Source: Paracoccaceae bacterium (GTDB taxonomy: Bacteria > Pseudomonadota > Alphaproteobacteria > Rhodobacterales > Rhodobacteraceae). Taken from it: 55,539 nt of DNA. The DNA is taken from positions 1-55,539 of the forward strand of contig CANBRQ010000009.1 in the NCBI GenBank assembly GCA_947371955.1. Direction: 5' to 3'. Under the pieces are notes generated by a model, which was not told where the DNA came from, searched no databases, and saw only the letters and a program-made list of their open reading frames with translations. The first letter of the stretch is position 1; every line of letters starts with the position of its first letter. A program made the position numbers and the translations under genes. Shown here in pieces: positions 17,823-25,998 of this stretch.

Positions 17823-18581
17823 ATGGGGAAGCGCCATCGTAGCGGGATCGGTCACTGGCCATGGCTATGTGCTGTCAGCATGGGTCTTGCTTGTCATGCC
17901 GCCGTGGCTCAGGGTGTGGCGCGGTCCGAATTCCGCACCATGTTTCAGGATGTCGTGCTGAAACACGAATATGAAGGCAGCGCCCTAAGGCCCTTGCTGC
18001 GGTGGGAGGTGCCGGTTCACCTGTCCGTTTCCTTCGGCGCCTCGGTTAGCGGCATGGATCGCGCGACCGATCTGAAATCCATCCGGGTGGTGACCAAGAC
18101 GATCGCCTCGGCCACCAAGCATGGCATCTCTGTCGCCGGGACCCAAGGCAACTTTCACGTCTATGTGGTCAGCGAAGCAGAGCTTGCCGCGCTTGGCCCC
18201 ACGTTGCAAACGACTGTCGGCCTGTCTGAAAGTTCCGCCTTGTCCCTGACCCGGATGCCGCGCAACACCAACTGCATCGTTGTGGCGCTGCCCGAGCGGG
18301 ACAAGACCAAAGGCTATCACAGCGCCGTGGCCATCATCCGGTCGGACTTGCCTGCCACCCGCCGCGAGTCCTGCTTTTATGAAGAGATAGCGCAGGGCAT
18401 GGGTCTGCCGAATGATTGCCGCGAGCGGTTTACCGTGTTCAACGACGATGACGAATTTGCACATTATACGGCCATGGACCTTGCCATGATGGGGGCGGTC
18501 TACGACCGGCGGCTGACATCCGGCATGCCGCCCGAGGTGGTGATGCGCCTGCTTGACGATATCCATGCCTCGGGCAGCTGA
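17823..18581 (+). CDS. DUF2927-family exported protein
   Basis: The 252-residue protein starts with a basic stretch and a hydrophobic segment ending CHAAVAQG, a probable signal peptide. The body shows the DUF2927 pattern common in Rhodobacterales: RAVTKT-like IRVVTKTIASATKHG, then ESCFYEEIAQGMGLPNDC and FNDDDEFAHYTAMDLAMMGA near the C-terminus, which reads like a metzincin-type fold without a clear HExxH motif. Function is unknown. An alternative start at 17773 in another frame is not protein-like. It stands alone on the plus strand, convergent with the hydantoinase gene. Confidence 0.75.
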   Translation: MGKRHRSGIGHWPWLCAVSMGLACHAAVAQGVARSEFRTMFQDVVLKHEYEGSALRPLLRWEVPVHLSVSFGASVSGMDRATDLKSIRVVTKTIASATKHGISVAGTQGNFHVYVVSEAELAALGPTLQTTVGLSESSALSLTRMPRNTNCIVVALPERDKTKGYHSAVAIIRSDLPATRRESCFYEEIAQGMGLPNDCRERFTVFNDDDEFAHYTAMDLAMMGAVYDRRLTSGMPPEVVMRLLDDIHASGS

Positions 18582-18719
18582 AAACCGCAGTCGGGCAAGA
18601 TACCACGTCAAAGAGGGTCGCACTCGATGTCTCACGGGCGGTCATATGCCGCTAAAGCAGACTATCCGGGCCGCGACCGGGTCACTTTTGGGGCCAAGAG
18701 CGCCCAAGATTTCCTTTGG

Positions 18720-20171
18720 TCAGACCCCGATTGGCATCAGGGCTTCGTCGCGCACAACCGGGCGCGGGGCGATCAGGTCGCGCCATTGTGAATAGGCGCG
18801 AGAGACGGGCGGGTTGCCAGGGCGCTTGACGTGTTGCCCATGGCCAGGCTGGGCAGAACCGCCGTTAGGCCCCCACAGAACCGTGCCGCGCGACAGGGTG
18901 TAGCGGGGCAGGCCCGTGACGGTGAAACCCTCGAACACGTTGTAGTCGATGATCGATTTCTGGGTAGCGGCAGAGATGGTTTTCGTGGCCTTGGGATCAA
19001 ACACCACGATATCGGCATCCGCACCGACCGAAATCGCGCCCTTTTGCGGGTGGATGTTCAAGATCTTGGCGATGTTGGTCGAGGTGACGGCGACGAATTC
19101 GTTCATCGTCAGGCGACCCGTGGCCACGCCATGGGTCCACAGCAGGCTGAGACGATCCTCAAGCCCTCCGGTGCCGTTCGGGATCTTGGTGAAATCACCC
19201 CGGCCGCGCTGCTTTTGCGCGGTGGTGAAGGCGCAGTGATCGGTCGCCACGACGGACAGAGTACCCGCTGCCAGCCCAGCCCACAGGCTGTCCTGATGAC
19301 GCTTTTCACGGAAGGGCGGGCTCATCACGCGCTGGGCGGCGTAGTTCCAGTCGGGGTTCTTGTATTCGTTTTCATCCAGCAGCAGATGCTGCACCAACGG
19401 CTCTCCCCAGACGCGGGTGCCGGCCTGTTTCCAGCGCCGGATCGCCTCGTGGGCTTCCTCTGAGGACGTGTGAACGATGTAGACCGGCACGCCCACGGCG
19501 TCGGCAATCATGATGGCGCGGTTTGTCGCCTCGCCCTCCACGGTGGCGGGGCGGGAATAGGCGTGGGCTTCGGGGCCGTTGTTGCCCTCGGCCAGCAGCT
19601 TGGCTTGCAGGCCCGCAATCAGGTCGCCGTTTTCGGCATGGACAAAGGGGATGGCGCCCAGTTCCCGGCAGCGGGTGAAGGACGCGAACATCTCGTCATC
19701 GTTCACCATCAACGCGCCTTTGTAGGCCATGAAGTGCTTGAACGTGTTCACCCCCCGGTCAACACATTCCGCCATCTCGCCCCAGACCTTCTGGCTCCAC
19801 CCCGTGATCGCCATGTGAAAGCCGTAGTCGATCGAGGCCTTTTGCGCACGCGCCTCCCACTGGCCAAGGGCGGTCAGCAGGTCATCGGGCTGCGAGATGA
19901 TGTGGTCGACGATCATCGTCGTGCCACCAGATGCTGCGGCGAAGGTGCCACTTTCCCAGGTCTCGGCGGCGAAGGTGCCCATGAAGGGCATTTCCAGATG
20001 AGTGTGCGGGTCGATGCCGCCGGGCATTACGTAGGCGCCCTCGGCATCCACAACCGTATCGCCCCTCAGGTTCGGGCCAATGGCGGTTATGATCCCGCCT
20101 TCCACCAGAACATCGGCCTTGCAGGTCAGATCATGGGTGACGACGGTGCCGCCTTTGATGACAGTGCTCAT
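18720..20171 (-). CDS. hydA: D-hydantoinase/dihydropyrimidinase
   Basis: The 483-residue cyclic amidohydrolase has the HTH metal motif (His56, His58 in GGIDPHTHLEMP), the carbamylated lysine (Lys151 in FKHFMAYKGALM), further metal His residues in IPFVHAENGD and VYIVHTSS, and the ATDHCAF Asp. Length and motifs are standard for D-hydantoinase/dihydropyrimidinase, which opens 5-substituted hydantoins or dihydropyrimidines to N-carbamoyl amino acids. Next to it are the N-carbamoyl-D-amino acid hydrolase (overlapping by four bases) and a hydantoin racemase, so hydantoin use is favoured over pyrimidine catabolism. It is the last gene of the leftward operon that begins with the importer ATPase. Confidence 0.92.
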   Translation of the reverse strand: MSTVIKGGTVVTHDLTCKADVLVEGGIITAIGPNLRGDTVVDAEGAYVMPGGIDPHTHLEMPFMGTFAAETWESGTFAAASGGTTMIVDHIISQPDDLLTALGQWEARAQKASIDYGFHMAITGWSQKVWGEMAECVDRGVNTFKHFMAYKGALMVNDDEMFASFTRCRELGAIPFVHAENGDLIAGLQAKLLAEGNNGPEAHAYSRPATVEGEATNRAIMIADAVGVPVYIVHTSSEEAHEAIRRWKQAGTRVWGEPLVQHLLLDENEYKNPDWNYAAQRVMSPPFREKRHQDSLWAGLAAGTLSVVATDHCAFTTAQKQRGRGDFTKIPNGTGGLEDRLSLLWTHGVATGRLTMNEFVAVTSTNIAKILNIHPQKGAISVGADADIVVFDPKATKTISAATQKSIIDYNVFEGFTVTGLPRYTLSRGTVLWGPNGGSAQPGHGQHVKRPGNPPVSRAYSQWRDLIAPRPVVRDEALMPIGV

Positions 20172-21100
20172 GGTTCCTCCGGCAGGATGACGCCTGCGCG
20201 TTCGGTGATGAGGGTATAAGCCTCGGGCCGACGGTGCAGGGCAAAGTTGAAGACAGTGTCCTTGTAGATGCGCCCCATATCAAGGTCGCATTTGGCGGTG
20301 ATCACTTCATCTTCGACGGTTACCGCCTGCGCCACGATCTCTCCGCTGGGGGCGACAATAACGGACTGGCCGCCCATCTGGCTGCCCTCTTCGTTACCGC
20401 ATTTTGCGGTGCCGACAACCCACGTGGCGTTCTGATAAGCTCCGGCCTGTAGCGACAGGTGGTTGTGGAACAGGGTCAAACTGTCCATCGGCTGCTGATT
20501 CAGATGGCCGAAGGGCGTGTTGTAGCCCAGCATGACCATTTCCACCCCCTGCAGGCCCATGACGCGGTAGGTTTCCGGCCAGCGGCGGTCGTTGCAGATG
20601 GCCATGCCCATGATGCCACCCATCGTGCGCCAGACCGGGAAGCCGAGGTTGCCGGGTTCGTAATAGCGCTTTTCCAAGTGCTGGAACGGACGGTTTGGCA
20701 GGGGTTCGGCCCAGCCCGGCAGGTGGACCTTGCGGTATTTGCCGACAATGGAGCCAGTCTGATCGACCAGAATGGCCGTGTTGTAGCGGTGCTGGTCCGG
20801 GGTCAGTTCTGCATAGCCAAGGTAGAAACCGATCCCCAACCGTTTGGATTCCTCAAACAGCGGCAGCGTGGCCGCCGAGGGCATTTCGGTTTCATAGAAA
20901 CTGTCGAGTTCCGCCTCGTCCTCGATCATCCAGCGCGGGAAGAAGGTGGTCAGCGCCATTTCGGTGAAAACCACCAATCTGGCCCCGCGAGAATGTGCCT
21001 CTCGCATCATCTCCAGCAGACGGGCGACGGTTTGCGTGCGGGTTTCCGCCCGTGCGATGGGCCCCATCTGGGCCGATGCCGTGATGATTTTGCGTGTCAT
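20168..21100 (-). CDS. N-carbamoyl-D-amino acid hydrolase (D-carbamoylase, nitrilase superfamily)
   Basis: The 310-residue protein is a close relative of characterised D-carbamoylases. The opening GPIARAETRTQTVARLL, TTFFPRWMIEDEAELDSFYE, RPFQHLEKRYYEPG and CNDRRWPE are all family signatures. The catalytic triad is Glu47 (VVFTEMALT), Lys124 (GKYRKVHLPG) and Cys169 (MAICNDRRW). It hydrolyses N-carbamoyl-D-amino acids to the free D-amino acid, CO2 and ammonia, directly downstream of the hydantoinase reaction. The gene overlaps both hydA and the racemase gene by four bases, so the three enzymes should be made together. Confidence 0.93.
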   Translation of the reverse strand: MTRKIITASAQMGPIARAETRTQTVARLLEMMREAHSRGARLVVFTEMALTTFFPRWMIEDEAELDSFYETEMPSAATLPLFEESKRLGIGFYLGYAELTPDQHRYNTAILVDQTGSIVGKYRKVHLPGWAEPLPNRPFQHLEKRYYEPGNLGFPVWRTMGGIMGMAICNDRRWPETYRVMGLQGVEMVMLGYNTPFGHLNQQPMDSLTLFHNHLSLQAGAYQNATWVVGTAKCGNEEGSQMGGQSVIVAPSGEIVAQAVTVEDEVITAKCDLDMGRIYKDTVFNFALHRRPEAYTLITERAGVILPEEP

Positions 21101-21756
21101 GCCTGCCTCCTGAGGTTCACCAAGGCTACGGCAAAGGCGGCGGCGGCGCCAACCCCATCAATCACCTTGAGCCCGTGTTCCGCCTCCATTCGCGCAGCAA
21201 GGTCGGCCATGCCGGCACAGCCCAAAACGATGGCCCCAACGCCATCTTCCGCTTTGGCGCGGGCGATTTCGGCCGACACCTTCAGGTGCGCGCCAGTGCC
21301 TTCATCCTCCAACTCCAGCACGGCCACCCCGGCGGCGCGCACTTTGGCGCAGGCCGAGGCTAGGCCGTAGTGCCGCAGATTTTCCTCGATGATCGGGATG
21401 GCGACTGCGAGGGTCGTGACAACCGAAAACCGGCCAGCCAGCAGCATGGCAGCATGAAACCCGGCTTCGCCAATGCCAATGACCGGGATGGACACCGAAG
21501 CCCGGGCCTCATCCAGCGCCGGGTCGTCAAAGCAGGCGATGACGATGGCCTGCGCGCCCTCGGCGGCCGCCCTGGCCACTTCGTGCAGCACGAAGGGGCG
21601 GCAGATTGCATCATCCTCCGGCCCTTGAATGGCAGGGGGAGAGAGGTGGCAGGTCACCCCTGTCACCTCGACCCCCGGTACAGCATCGCCGGCGGCAGCG
21701 GCGGCCTTTTCGGTCATCGAGACCGTGGAATTTGGGTTGATCACGGTGATGCGCAT
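21097..21756 (-). CDS. Hydantoin racemase (Asp/Glu racemase superfamily)
   Basis: The 219-residue protein has the two catalytic cysteines at the expected places: Cys75 in IVIACFDDPALDEAR and Cys180 in IVLGCAGMADL. The N-terminus MRITVINPNSTVSMT is typical of hydantoin racemases, which interconvert 5-substituted D- and L-hydantoins. Allantoin racemases are close relatives and cannot be fully excluded. With a D-specific carbamoylase beside it and an L-type carbamoylase further along, racemisation would let the cell use both enantiomers. The start overlaps the stop of the adjacent permease gene by one base. Confidence 0.88.
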   Translation of the reverse strand: MRITVINPNSTVSMTEKAAAAAGDAVPGVEVTGVTCHLSPPAIQGPEDDAICRPFVLHEVARAAAEGAQAIVIACFDDPALDEARASVSIPVIGIGEAGFHAAMLLAGRFSVVTTLAVAIPIIEENLRHYGLASACAKVRAAGVAVLELEDEGTGAHLKVSAEIARAKAEDGVGAIVLGCAGMADLAARMEAEHGLKVIDGVGAAAAFAVALVNLRRQA

Positions 21757-22595
21757 CAGACCATGCCCTTGCCGGCATCCGATCCGTGCCGGCTTCGACG
21801 ACGGTTCAAGACCCAGGCGGTCAGCAGAAACAAACCGATGATGACGAAAGAGAACACCGTGGTCAGCGTGCCAAGCGCGAAGATCACCGGTGTGGTCACG
21901 TTCGTCGTCATGCCGTAAATCTCAAGCGGCAGCGTATTCTTGCTGCCGGAGGTCAGCAGGGTGCGGGCGAATTCGTCATAGCTGAGGGTGAAGCCGAACA
22001 GGGCTACGCCCAGAAGCGAAGGCAGGATGATCGGCAGCACCACATGGCGAACGGTTTGCCATGGCGAAGCCCCTTGATCCCGCGCGGCCTCTTCATAGGC
22101 CGGATTGAAGCGGTTGAAGACGGCGAACATGACCAGCAGGCCGAAAGGCAACGTCCATGTCAGCTGCGCGCCAAAGCCAGAGGTCGCCCAGTGCACTGGA
22201 ATACCCGCCTGACTGAAGAACAGCCCCACCCCCAGCGACACCAGAATGGACGGGATCACCAGCCCAGCGATGGCCAGATAGAACAAAGCGCCTGACCCCG
22301 CAAACCGCTTGCGGAACGCCAGCCCCCCCATGACCGACACGACCACCGTGGTCACCATGACCATCAGCCCCAATCGCAGCGAACGGCTGAAGGACCCCCA
22401 GATATCGCCCACGGCTTGCTGTTTGAACAACTCGTGGAACCAGTTGAGCGAGACGCCGTTCATCGGGAAGGTCAACCCGCCGCTCGGGCCCTGAAAGGAC
22501 AGGATGCCGATGGTGATCGTCGGGCCATAAAGGAACAGTACATACAGCCCGAAGAAAGCCGCCAGAATGTAGAACGAACGCGGACGCGGCTCCAT
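21756..22595 (-). CDS. ABC importer permease, PotC-like
   Basis: Read from ATG 22595, the 279-residue protein has six predicted membrane segments and the EAA loop YEEAARDQGASPWQTVRHVV LP-type motif of binding-protein-dependent permeases. The start codon overlaps the TGA of the preceding permease by one base. It belongs to the polyamine/opine/Fe-type Pot family; in this operon the likely cargo is a hydantoin, a carbamoyl compound or a related amide. A much longer frame upstream in this register (to 23084) overlaps the other permease and is not real. Confidence 0.9.
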   Translation of the reverse strand: MEPRPRSFYILAAFFGLYVLFLYGPTITIGILSFQGPSGGLTFPMNGVSLNWFHELFKQQAVGDIWGSFSRSLRLGLMVMVTTVVVSVMGGLAFRKRFAGSGALFYLAIAGLVIPSILVSLGVGLFFSQAGIPVHWATSGFGAQLTWTLPFGLLVMFAVFNRFNPAYEEAARDQGASPWQTVRHVVLPIILPSLLGVALFGFTLSYDEFARTLLTSGSKNTLPLEIYGMTTNVTTPVIFALGTLTTVFSFVIIGLFLLTAWVLNRRRSRHGSDAGKGMV

Positions 22596-23458
22596 CACAG
22601 TTCCTTCCGGATATCGACAACGCGCATCAGACCGCCCACCACCACCAGTACTGTCAGCAACAGGACGACCGAGGTTGCCGAGGCGGAGGGGTACTGCAGC
22701 AGACCGATGTCGTTGGAGATCAGGCGGCCCACATTCGCGCTCTGGCTGCCGGACATGAAGCGGACGGTTATGAAATCGCCCATCACGAGGGTCAGCACGA
22801 AGATCGTGCCGATCATGATGCCCGGTTTGGTCAGCGGAATGATGATGTTCCACAGGATCTGCGCGCCCGAGGCACCGACATCCCGTGCCGCCTCGATCAG
22901 CGATTTGTCGATCCGCATCATGGTGTTGAGGATCGGGATCACCATGAAGATCGTGTTGATGTGCACGAAAGCAAGGATCACCGCGAAGTCGGAGAACAAG
23001 AGCCAGTCCAGCGGATGATCGACAACGCCCATGCTGAGCAGCGCCGAATTGGCCAGCCCGTTGCGGCCAAGAAAGGGAATCCAACTGATCATTCGGATAA
23101 TGTTGGAGGTCCAGAACGGCACCGTGCAGATCAGGGCTAAGGCGATCTGCATGGTTTGGCTGCGGATGTGGAAGGCCAGGAAATAGGCGACGGTAAAGCC
23201 AATCCCAAGGGTGAAGGCCCAGGTCAGGAAAGCGTATTTGAACGTGTTCAGAAACACATCGTAGGTGACGGCAGAACCGAACAGGAACTCGTAGTTGCCA
23301 AGGTCAAAGGCCGGAACGATGGAAAACTCGGTCGTCTGCCAGAAGCTGACGATCACGATGACGATCACCGGAATGACCAGAAACACCACCAGCACCAGTA
23401 GCAGGGGTGCGGCCAGCAGCCAGCCTGTCAGATTGTTGGATTTCAGGATCCTGTCCAC
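22595..23458 (-). CDS. ABC importer permease, PotB-like
   Basis: The 287-residue inner-membrane protein has a short cytoplasmic head (MDRILKSNNLTGWL) and six membrane helices. The EAA-type loop LIEAARDVGASGAQILWNII is typical of the first permease in Pot systems. It is separated from the binding-protein gene by a 77-base gap that contains two hairpins, and is coupled by one base to the PotC-like gene. It forms the membrane channel of the importer with that protein. Confidence 0.9.
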   Translation of the reverse strand: MDRILKSNNLTGWLLAAPLLLVLVVFLVIPVIVIVIVSFWQTTEFSIVPAFDLGNYEFLFGSAVTYDVFLNTFKYAFLTWAFTLGIGFTVAYFLAFHIRSQTMQIALALICTVPFWTSNIIRMISWIPFLGRNGLANSALLSMGVVDHPLDWLLFSDFAVILAFVHINTIFMVIPILNTMMRIDKSLIEAARDVGASGAQILWNIIIPLTKPGIMIGTIFVLTLVMGDFITVRFMSGSQSANVGRLISNDIGLLQYPSASATSVVLLLTVLVVVGGLMRVVDIRKEL

Positions 23459-23481
23459 GGGTGACCTCTGCCAGAAAAGGA

Positions 23482-23526
23482 GCCCTCTCCCGGGCTGGGA
23501 GAGGGCAGGGGCGAGGAACCCTCGCC
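23482..23526. repeat. REP-like double hairpin between binding-protein and permease genes
   Basis: Two adjacent stem-loops: GCCCTCTCCC/GGGAGAGGGC (10 bp, GGGCT loop) at 23482-23506, and GGCGAGG/CCTCGCC (7 bp, AAC loop) at 23510-23526. The CCCTCTCCC-GGGAGAGGG pattern is common in bacterial REP-like intergenic repeats. Placed just after the binding-protein gene, it could protect that part of the mRNA and lower permease expression, as malE-malF REPs do. Confidence 0.7.
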
Positions 23527-23535
23527 TTCACGACA

Positions 23536-24801
23536 TCAGGCCGCGATGAATTCGTTCCACTTGCGGACCATGTACTGGTTTTCATCCATGACGGAGTTCC
23601 AGCAGGCGACATGGCCCATCCGCTCGAGGAACGAACCGCCGTCGCGCACCGCGCCGGGCTTCTCCATGACCACGCCTTGCGGGCTCTTGATCTCGCCCAC
23701 GGCGGGCTTGCCTTCGTACCAGTAGCCCCACTCATCGTCCGTCATGAACAGCTTGGAGGTTTCCGGAACGGCCGAGTAATAGCCCTGACGCATCAGGAAG
23801 CCGCCGACCCAGCCCGACAGATACCAGTTGATGTATTCATAGGCCGCATCCAATGCCACGCCCGACAGCTTGGACGACAAGCCCAGACCGCCGCCCCACG
23901 ACCGGTAGCCCTCTTTCAACGGCTGATAGGTGCAGGCGATACCTTTTGAGCGCACGGCCGCAATGGCCGGCGACCACATGGACTGGATCACCACTTCGCC
24001 CGAGGCCATCAGGTTCACGGATTCATCGAACGACTTCCAGAACGCGCGGAACTGGCCGGCTTTCTTGGCCTCGGTGAAGATCGCCATGGTCTGGTCGATC
24101 TCGTCCTTGGTCATGTTGCCCTTGTCGCCGTACTTGATCTTGCCCATCGCTTCGCAGACCATCGCCGCATCCATGATGCCGATCGAGGAAATGTCGAGGA
24201 TCGAGGCCTTGCCTTTGAACTCGGGGTTCAACAGTTCGGCCCAGGAGTCGATTGGGCGGCCGATCAGGTCGGGGCGGATGCCAAGGGTGTCGGCGTTGTA
24301 GATCGTCGGGATCAGGGTCATCCAGCCGGTTGGCGCCTTTGCGAAGGTCTTGCCATCCACGGCATCCACGAAGCCCACAGTGTGCGGCGCGGTGCCTTGG
24401 GCGATGACGGAATCCGGGGTCAGCTTGCCGTCAATGAAGGTGCCGGCGATCTTGCTGAAGTTGGTGATCTTGCTGACGTCCATTGCCTGCAGGTTGCCCG
24501 TCGGCCAGACCTTCTTGCAGATCCAGTATTCGATGTCGGCGATGTCATAGCTGTCAGGCTGGGTGGCGACCTTCTGCGTGACGGCATCAGAATCGAGCGC
24601 CGTCATCTCCAGCGTGAAGCCGAGGTCTTCCTTCACCTTGGCGGCCACTTCGTTATAGGCAGACACGCCCGTACCGGCCTGACGCAGGGTGACATCCTTG
24701 ATGTCCTGCGCCCAGATCATAGGTGCCGGGAAAGCGCTTGCCGCAACGGCGGCAACACCGCCCTTCAGGATGTTGCGACGGGAATAGTGGTTCTTCTTCA
24801 T
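23536..24801 (-). CDS. Tat-exported PotD-like solute-binding protein of the ABC importer
   Basis: From ATG 24801 the protein has 421 residues. It begins with a twin-arginine signal (SRRNILKGG, residues 7-15; cleavage likely after Ala31 in PMIWA). The mature part is a PotD/spermidine-type two-lobed binding protein, with DIADIEYWICKKVW, YINWYLSGWVGGFLMRQGYY and a C-terminal WNSVMDENQYMVRKWNEFIA. It captures the cargo in the periplasm for the neighbouring permeases and ATPase. Tat export suggests folding before secretion. A frame extending upstream to 24885 adds non-signal sequence and is rejected. A paralogue without a signal peptide is encoded at 31296-32456. Confidence 0.9.
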   Translation of the reverse strand: MKKNHYSRRNILKGGVAAVAASAFPAPMIWAQDIKDVTLRQAGTGVSAYNEVAAKVKEDLGFTLEMTALDSDAVTQKVATQPDSYDIADIEYWICKKVWPTGNLQAMDVSKITNFSKIAGTFIDGKLTPDSVIAQGTAPHTVGFVDAVDGKTFAKAPTGWMTLIPTIYNADTLGIRPDLIGRPIDSWAELLNPEFKGKASILDISSIGIMDAAMVCEAMGKIKYGDKGNMTKDEIDQTMAIFTEAKKAGQFRAFWKSFDESVNLMASGEVVIQSMWSPAIAAVRSKGIACTYQPLKEGYRSWGGGLGLSSKLSGVALDAAYEYINWYLSGWVGGFLMRQGYYSAVPETSKLFMTDDEWGYWYEGKPAVGEIKSPQGVVMEKPGAVRDGGSFLERMGHVACWNSVMDENQYMVRKWNEFIAA

Positions 24802-24832
24802 GGGATTCCTCGCTGTTGGATTGGTTTCTTGA

Positions 24833-25810
24833 TCAGGCGGAAAGCTTGTGCAGTCGGCTTGCATCCCAGGCGAGGCGCACCGCATCGCCGGGGTATTTCG
24901 GGTCGGAAAAGAAGATGGCTTCGGGGATCAGGACCAGAACCTCTTGGTCGCCTGCCGCCCTTGCCGTCAGCGCCACATGCGCGCCCTGATATTCGACCGA
25001 GGTCACCACGGCCTCGGCCCCCTCGGTGGCCAGACGCACATCATCGGCACGCAGGGCGAAGCGGCCCTGAGGCAAGGACAGCACGTTATGACCGCCCATG
25101 AACCGGGCCACGAATTCGGTGGTGGGGGCGTTGAACACCTCTCGCGCGGGGCCAGCCTGTTCGATCTTTCCGGCGTTCATCACGACGATCTCGTCGGCCA
25201 AGGCCAAAGCCTCGTCCTGACCATGCGTCACGTGCAGGAAGGAAATCTTCAACTCGCGCTGCAGCTTCTTGAGTTCAGCCCGCATCCGGATGCGCAGGAA
25301 GGGGTCAAGTGCCGAGAGCGGTTCATCCAGCAACAGGATCTGCGGCTTGGTGATCAGCGCCCGCGCCAAGGCTACACGCTGTTGCTGGCCGCCGGAAAGC
25401 TGAGCAGGCAGGCGGTCGGCCAATTTTGTCATGTCGACCAGCTCCAGAAGCTTGCCAGCCTCCTGACGCCGCTCGACGGCGTCGACGCCTTTCATCTTCA
25501 GGCTGAAGGCCACGTTGTCGATGACGCTGAGGTGAGGAAACAGCGCATAGCTTTGAAACATCATCGCGGTGCCACGCTTTGCAGGCGGCAGTTGCGCCAC
25601 CTCTTTGCCGGCCAGCACGATCTGGCCTTCCGTCACCGTTTCGTGCCCGGCAATCATCCTGAGCGTGGAGGATTTGCCGCACCCTGATGGCCCAAGCAGG
25701 CAAACATATCTGCCGCCCACGAACAGATGGCTGACGTCGGCCACGGCCACCGCGCCACCGGCGTAGCGTTTGGTGACATGCACCAGTTCCAGATCATGGG
25801 AAGTCCGCAT
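24833..25810 (-). CDS. ABC importer ATPase, PotA-like
   Basis: The 325-residue ATPase has Walker A GPSGCGKSS (40-48), Q-loop FQSYALFPHL, signature LSGGQQQRV (138-146), Walker B LLLDEPLSALD and the H-loop HVTHGQDEA, followed by a C-terminal TOBE regulatory domain (RADDVRLATEG onwards). It is the first gene of the leftward operon of importer, racemase, carbamoylase and hydantoinase. GGAG eight bases before the ATG is the ribosome site. The 190-base region upstream contains a candidate operator shared with the hyuA promoter. Family members import polyamines, opines, iron or thiamine; the context suggests hydantoin-type compounds. Confidence 0.9.
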   Translation of the reverse strand: MRTSHDLELVHVTKRYAGGAVAVADVSHLFVGGRYVCLLGPSGCGKSSTLRMIAGHETVTEGQIVLAGKEVAQLPPAKRGTAMMFQSYALFPHLSVIDNVAFSLKMKGVDAVERRQEAGKLLELVDMTKLADRLPAQLSGGQQQRVALARALITKPQILLLDEPLSALDPFLRIRMRAELKKLQRELKISFLHVTHGQDEALALADEIVVMNAGKIEQAGPAREVFNAPTTEFVARFMGGHNVLSLPQGRFALRADDVRLATEGAEAVVTSVEYQGAHVALTARAAGDQEVLVLIPEAIFFSDPKYPGDAVRLAWDASRLHKLSA

Positions 25811-25921
25811 CTCTCACGCTCCGGTCACGGTCCATGACAGCAGCCTAGCTTTACCTCCTTTCAATCTGCCAAGCCCGGCAGGCCAAGGACACTTGACATT
25901 CGTGGTGGTGAGAATTTTTGC

Positions 25922-25966
25922 AGCATCCCAAATCGGATGTGCATAGTTTTTGGACGCAAAATGCAT
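25922..25966. promoter_or_regulatory. Candidate operator/promoter region of importer-hydantoinase operon
   Basis: Upstream of the ATPase gene lies CATCC-caaatc-GGATG, an inverted repeat at about 25924-25939, then TTTTGGACGCAAAA at 25948-25961. CAAAATGCAT at 25957-25966 is the exact reverse complement of ATGCATTTTG, found before hyuA. The match between the two hydantoin promoters suggests a common regulator, probably the GntR protein encoded at the end of the cluster. Confidence 0.5.
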
Positions 25967-25998
25967 AATTCTTGACTTTTGCCGATTCGAAACGGGCC

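Noticed and set aside
23482-23526. Hairpins as the end of the importer operon
   Set aside because: No T run follows, and the permease, racemase and carbamoylase genes continue in tight overlap, so full termination is unlikely.
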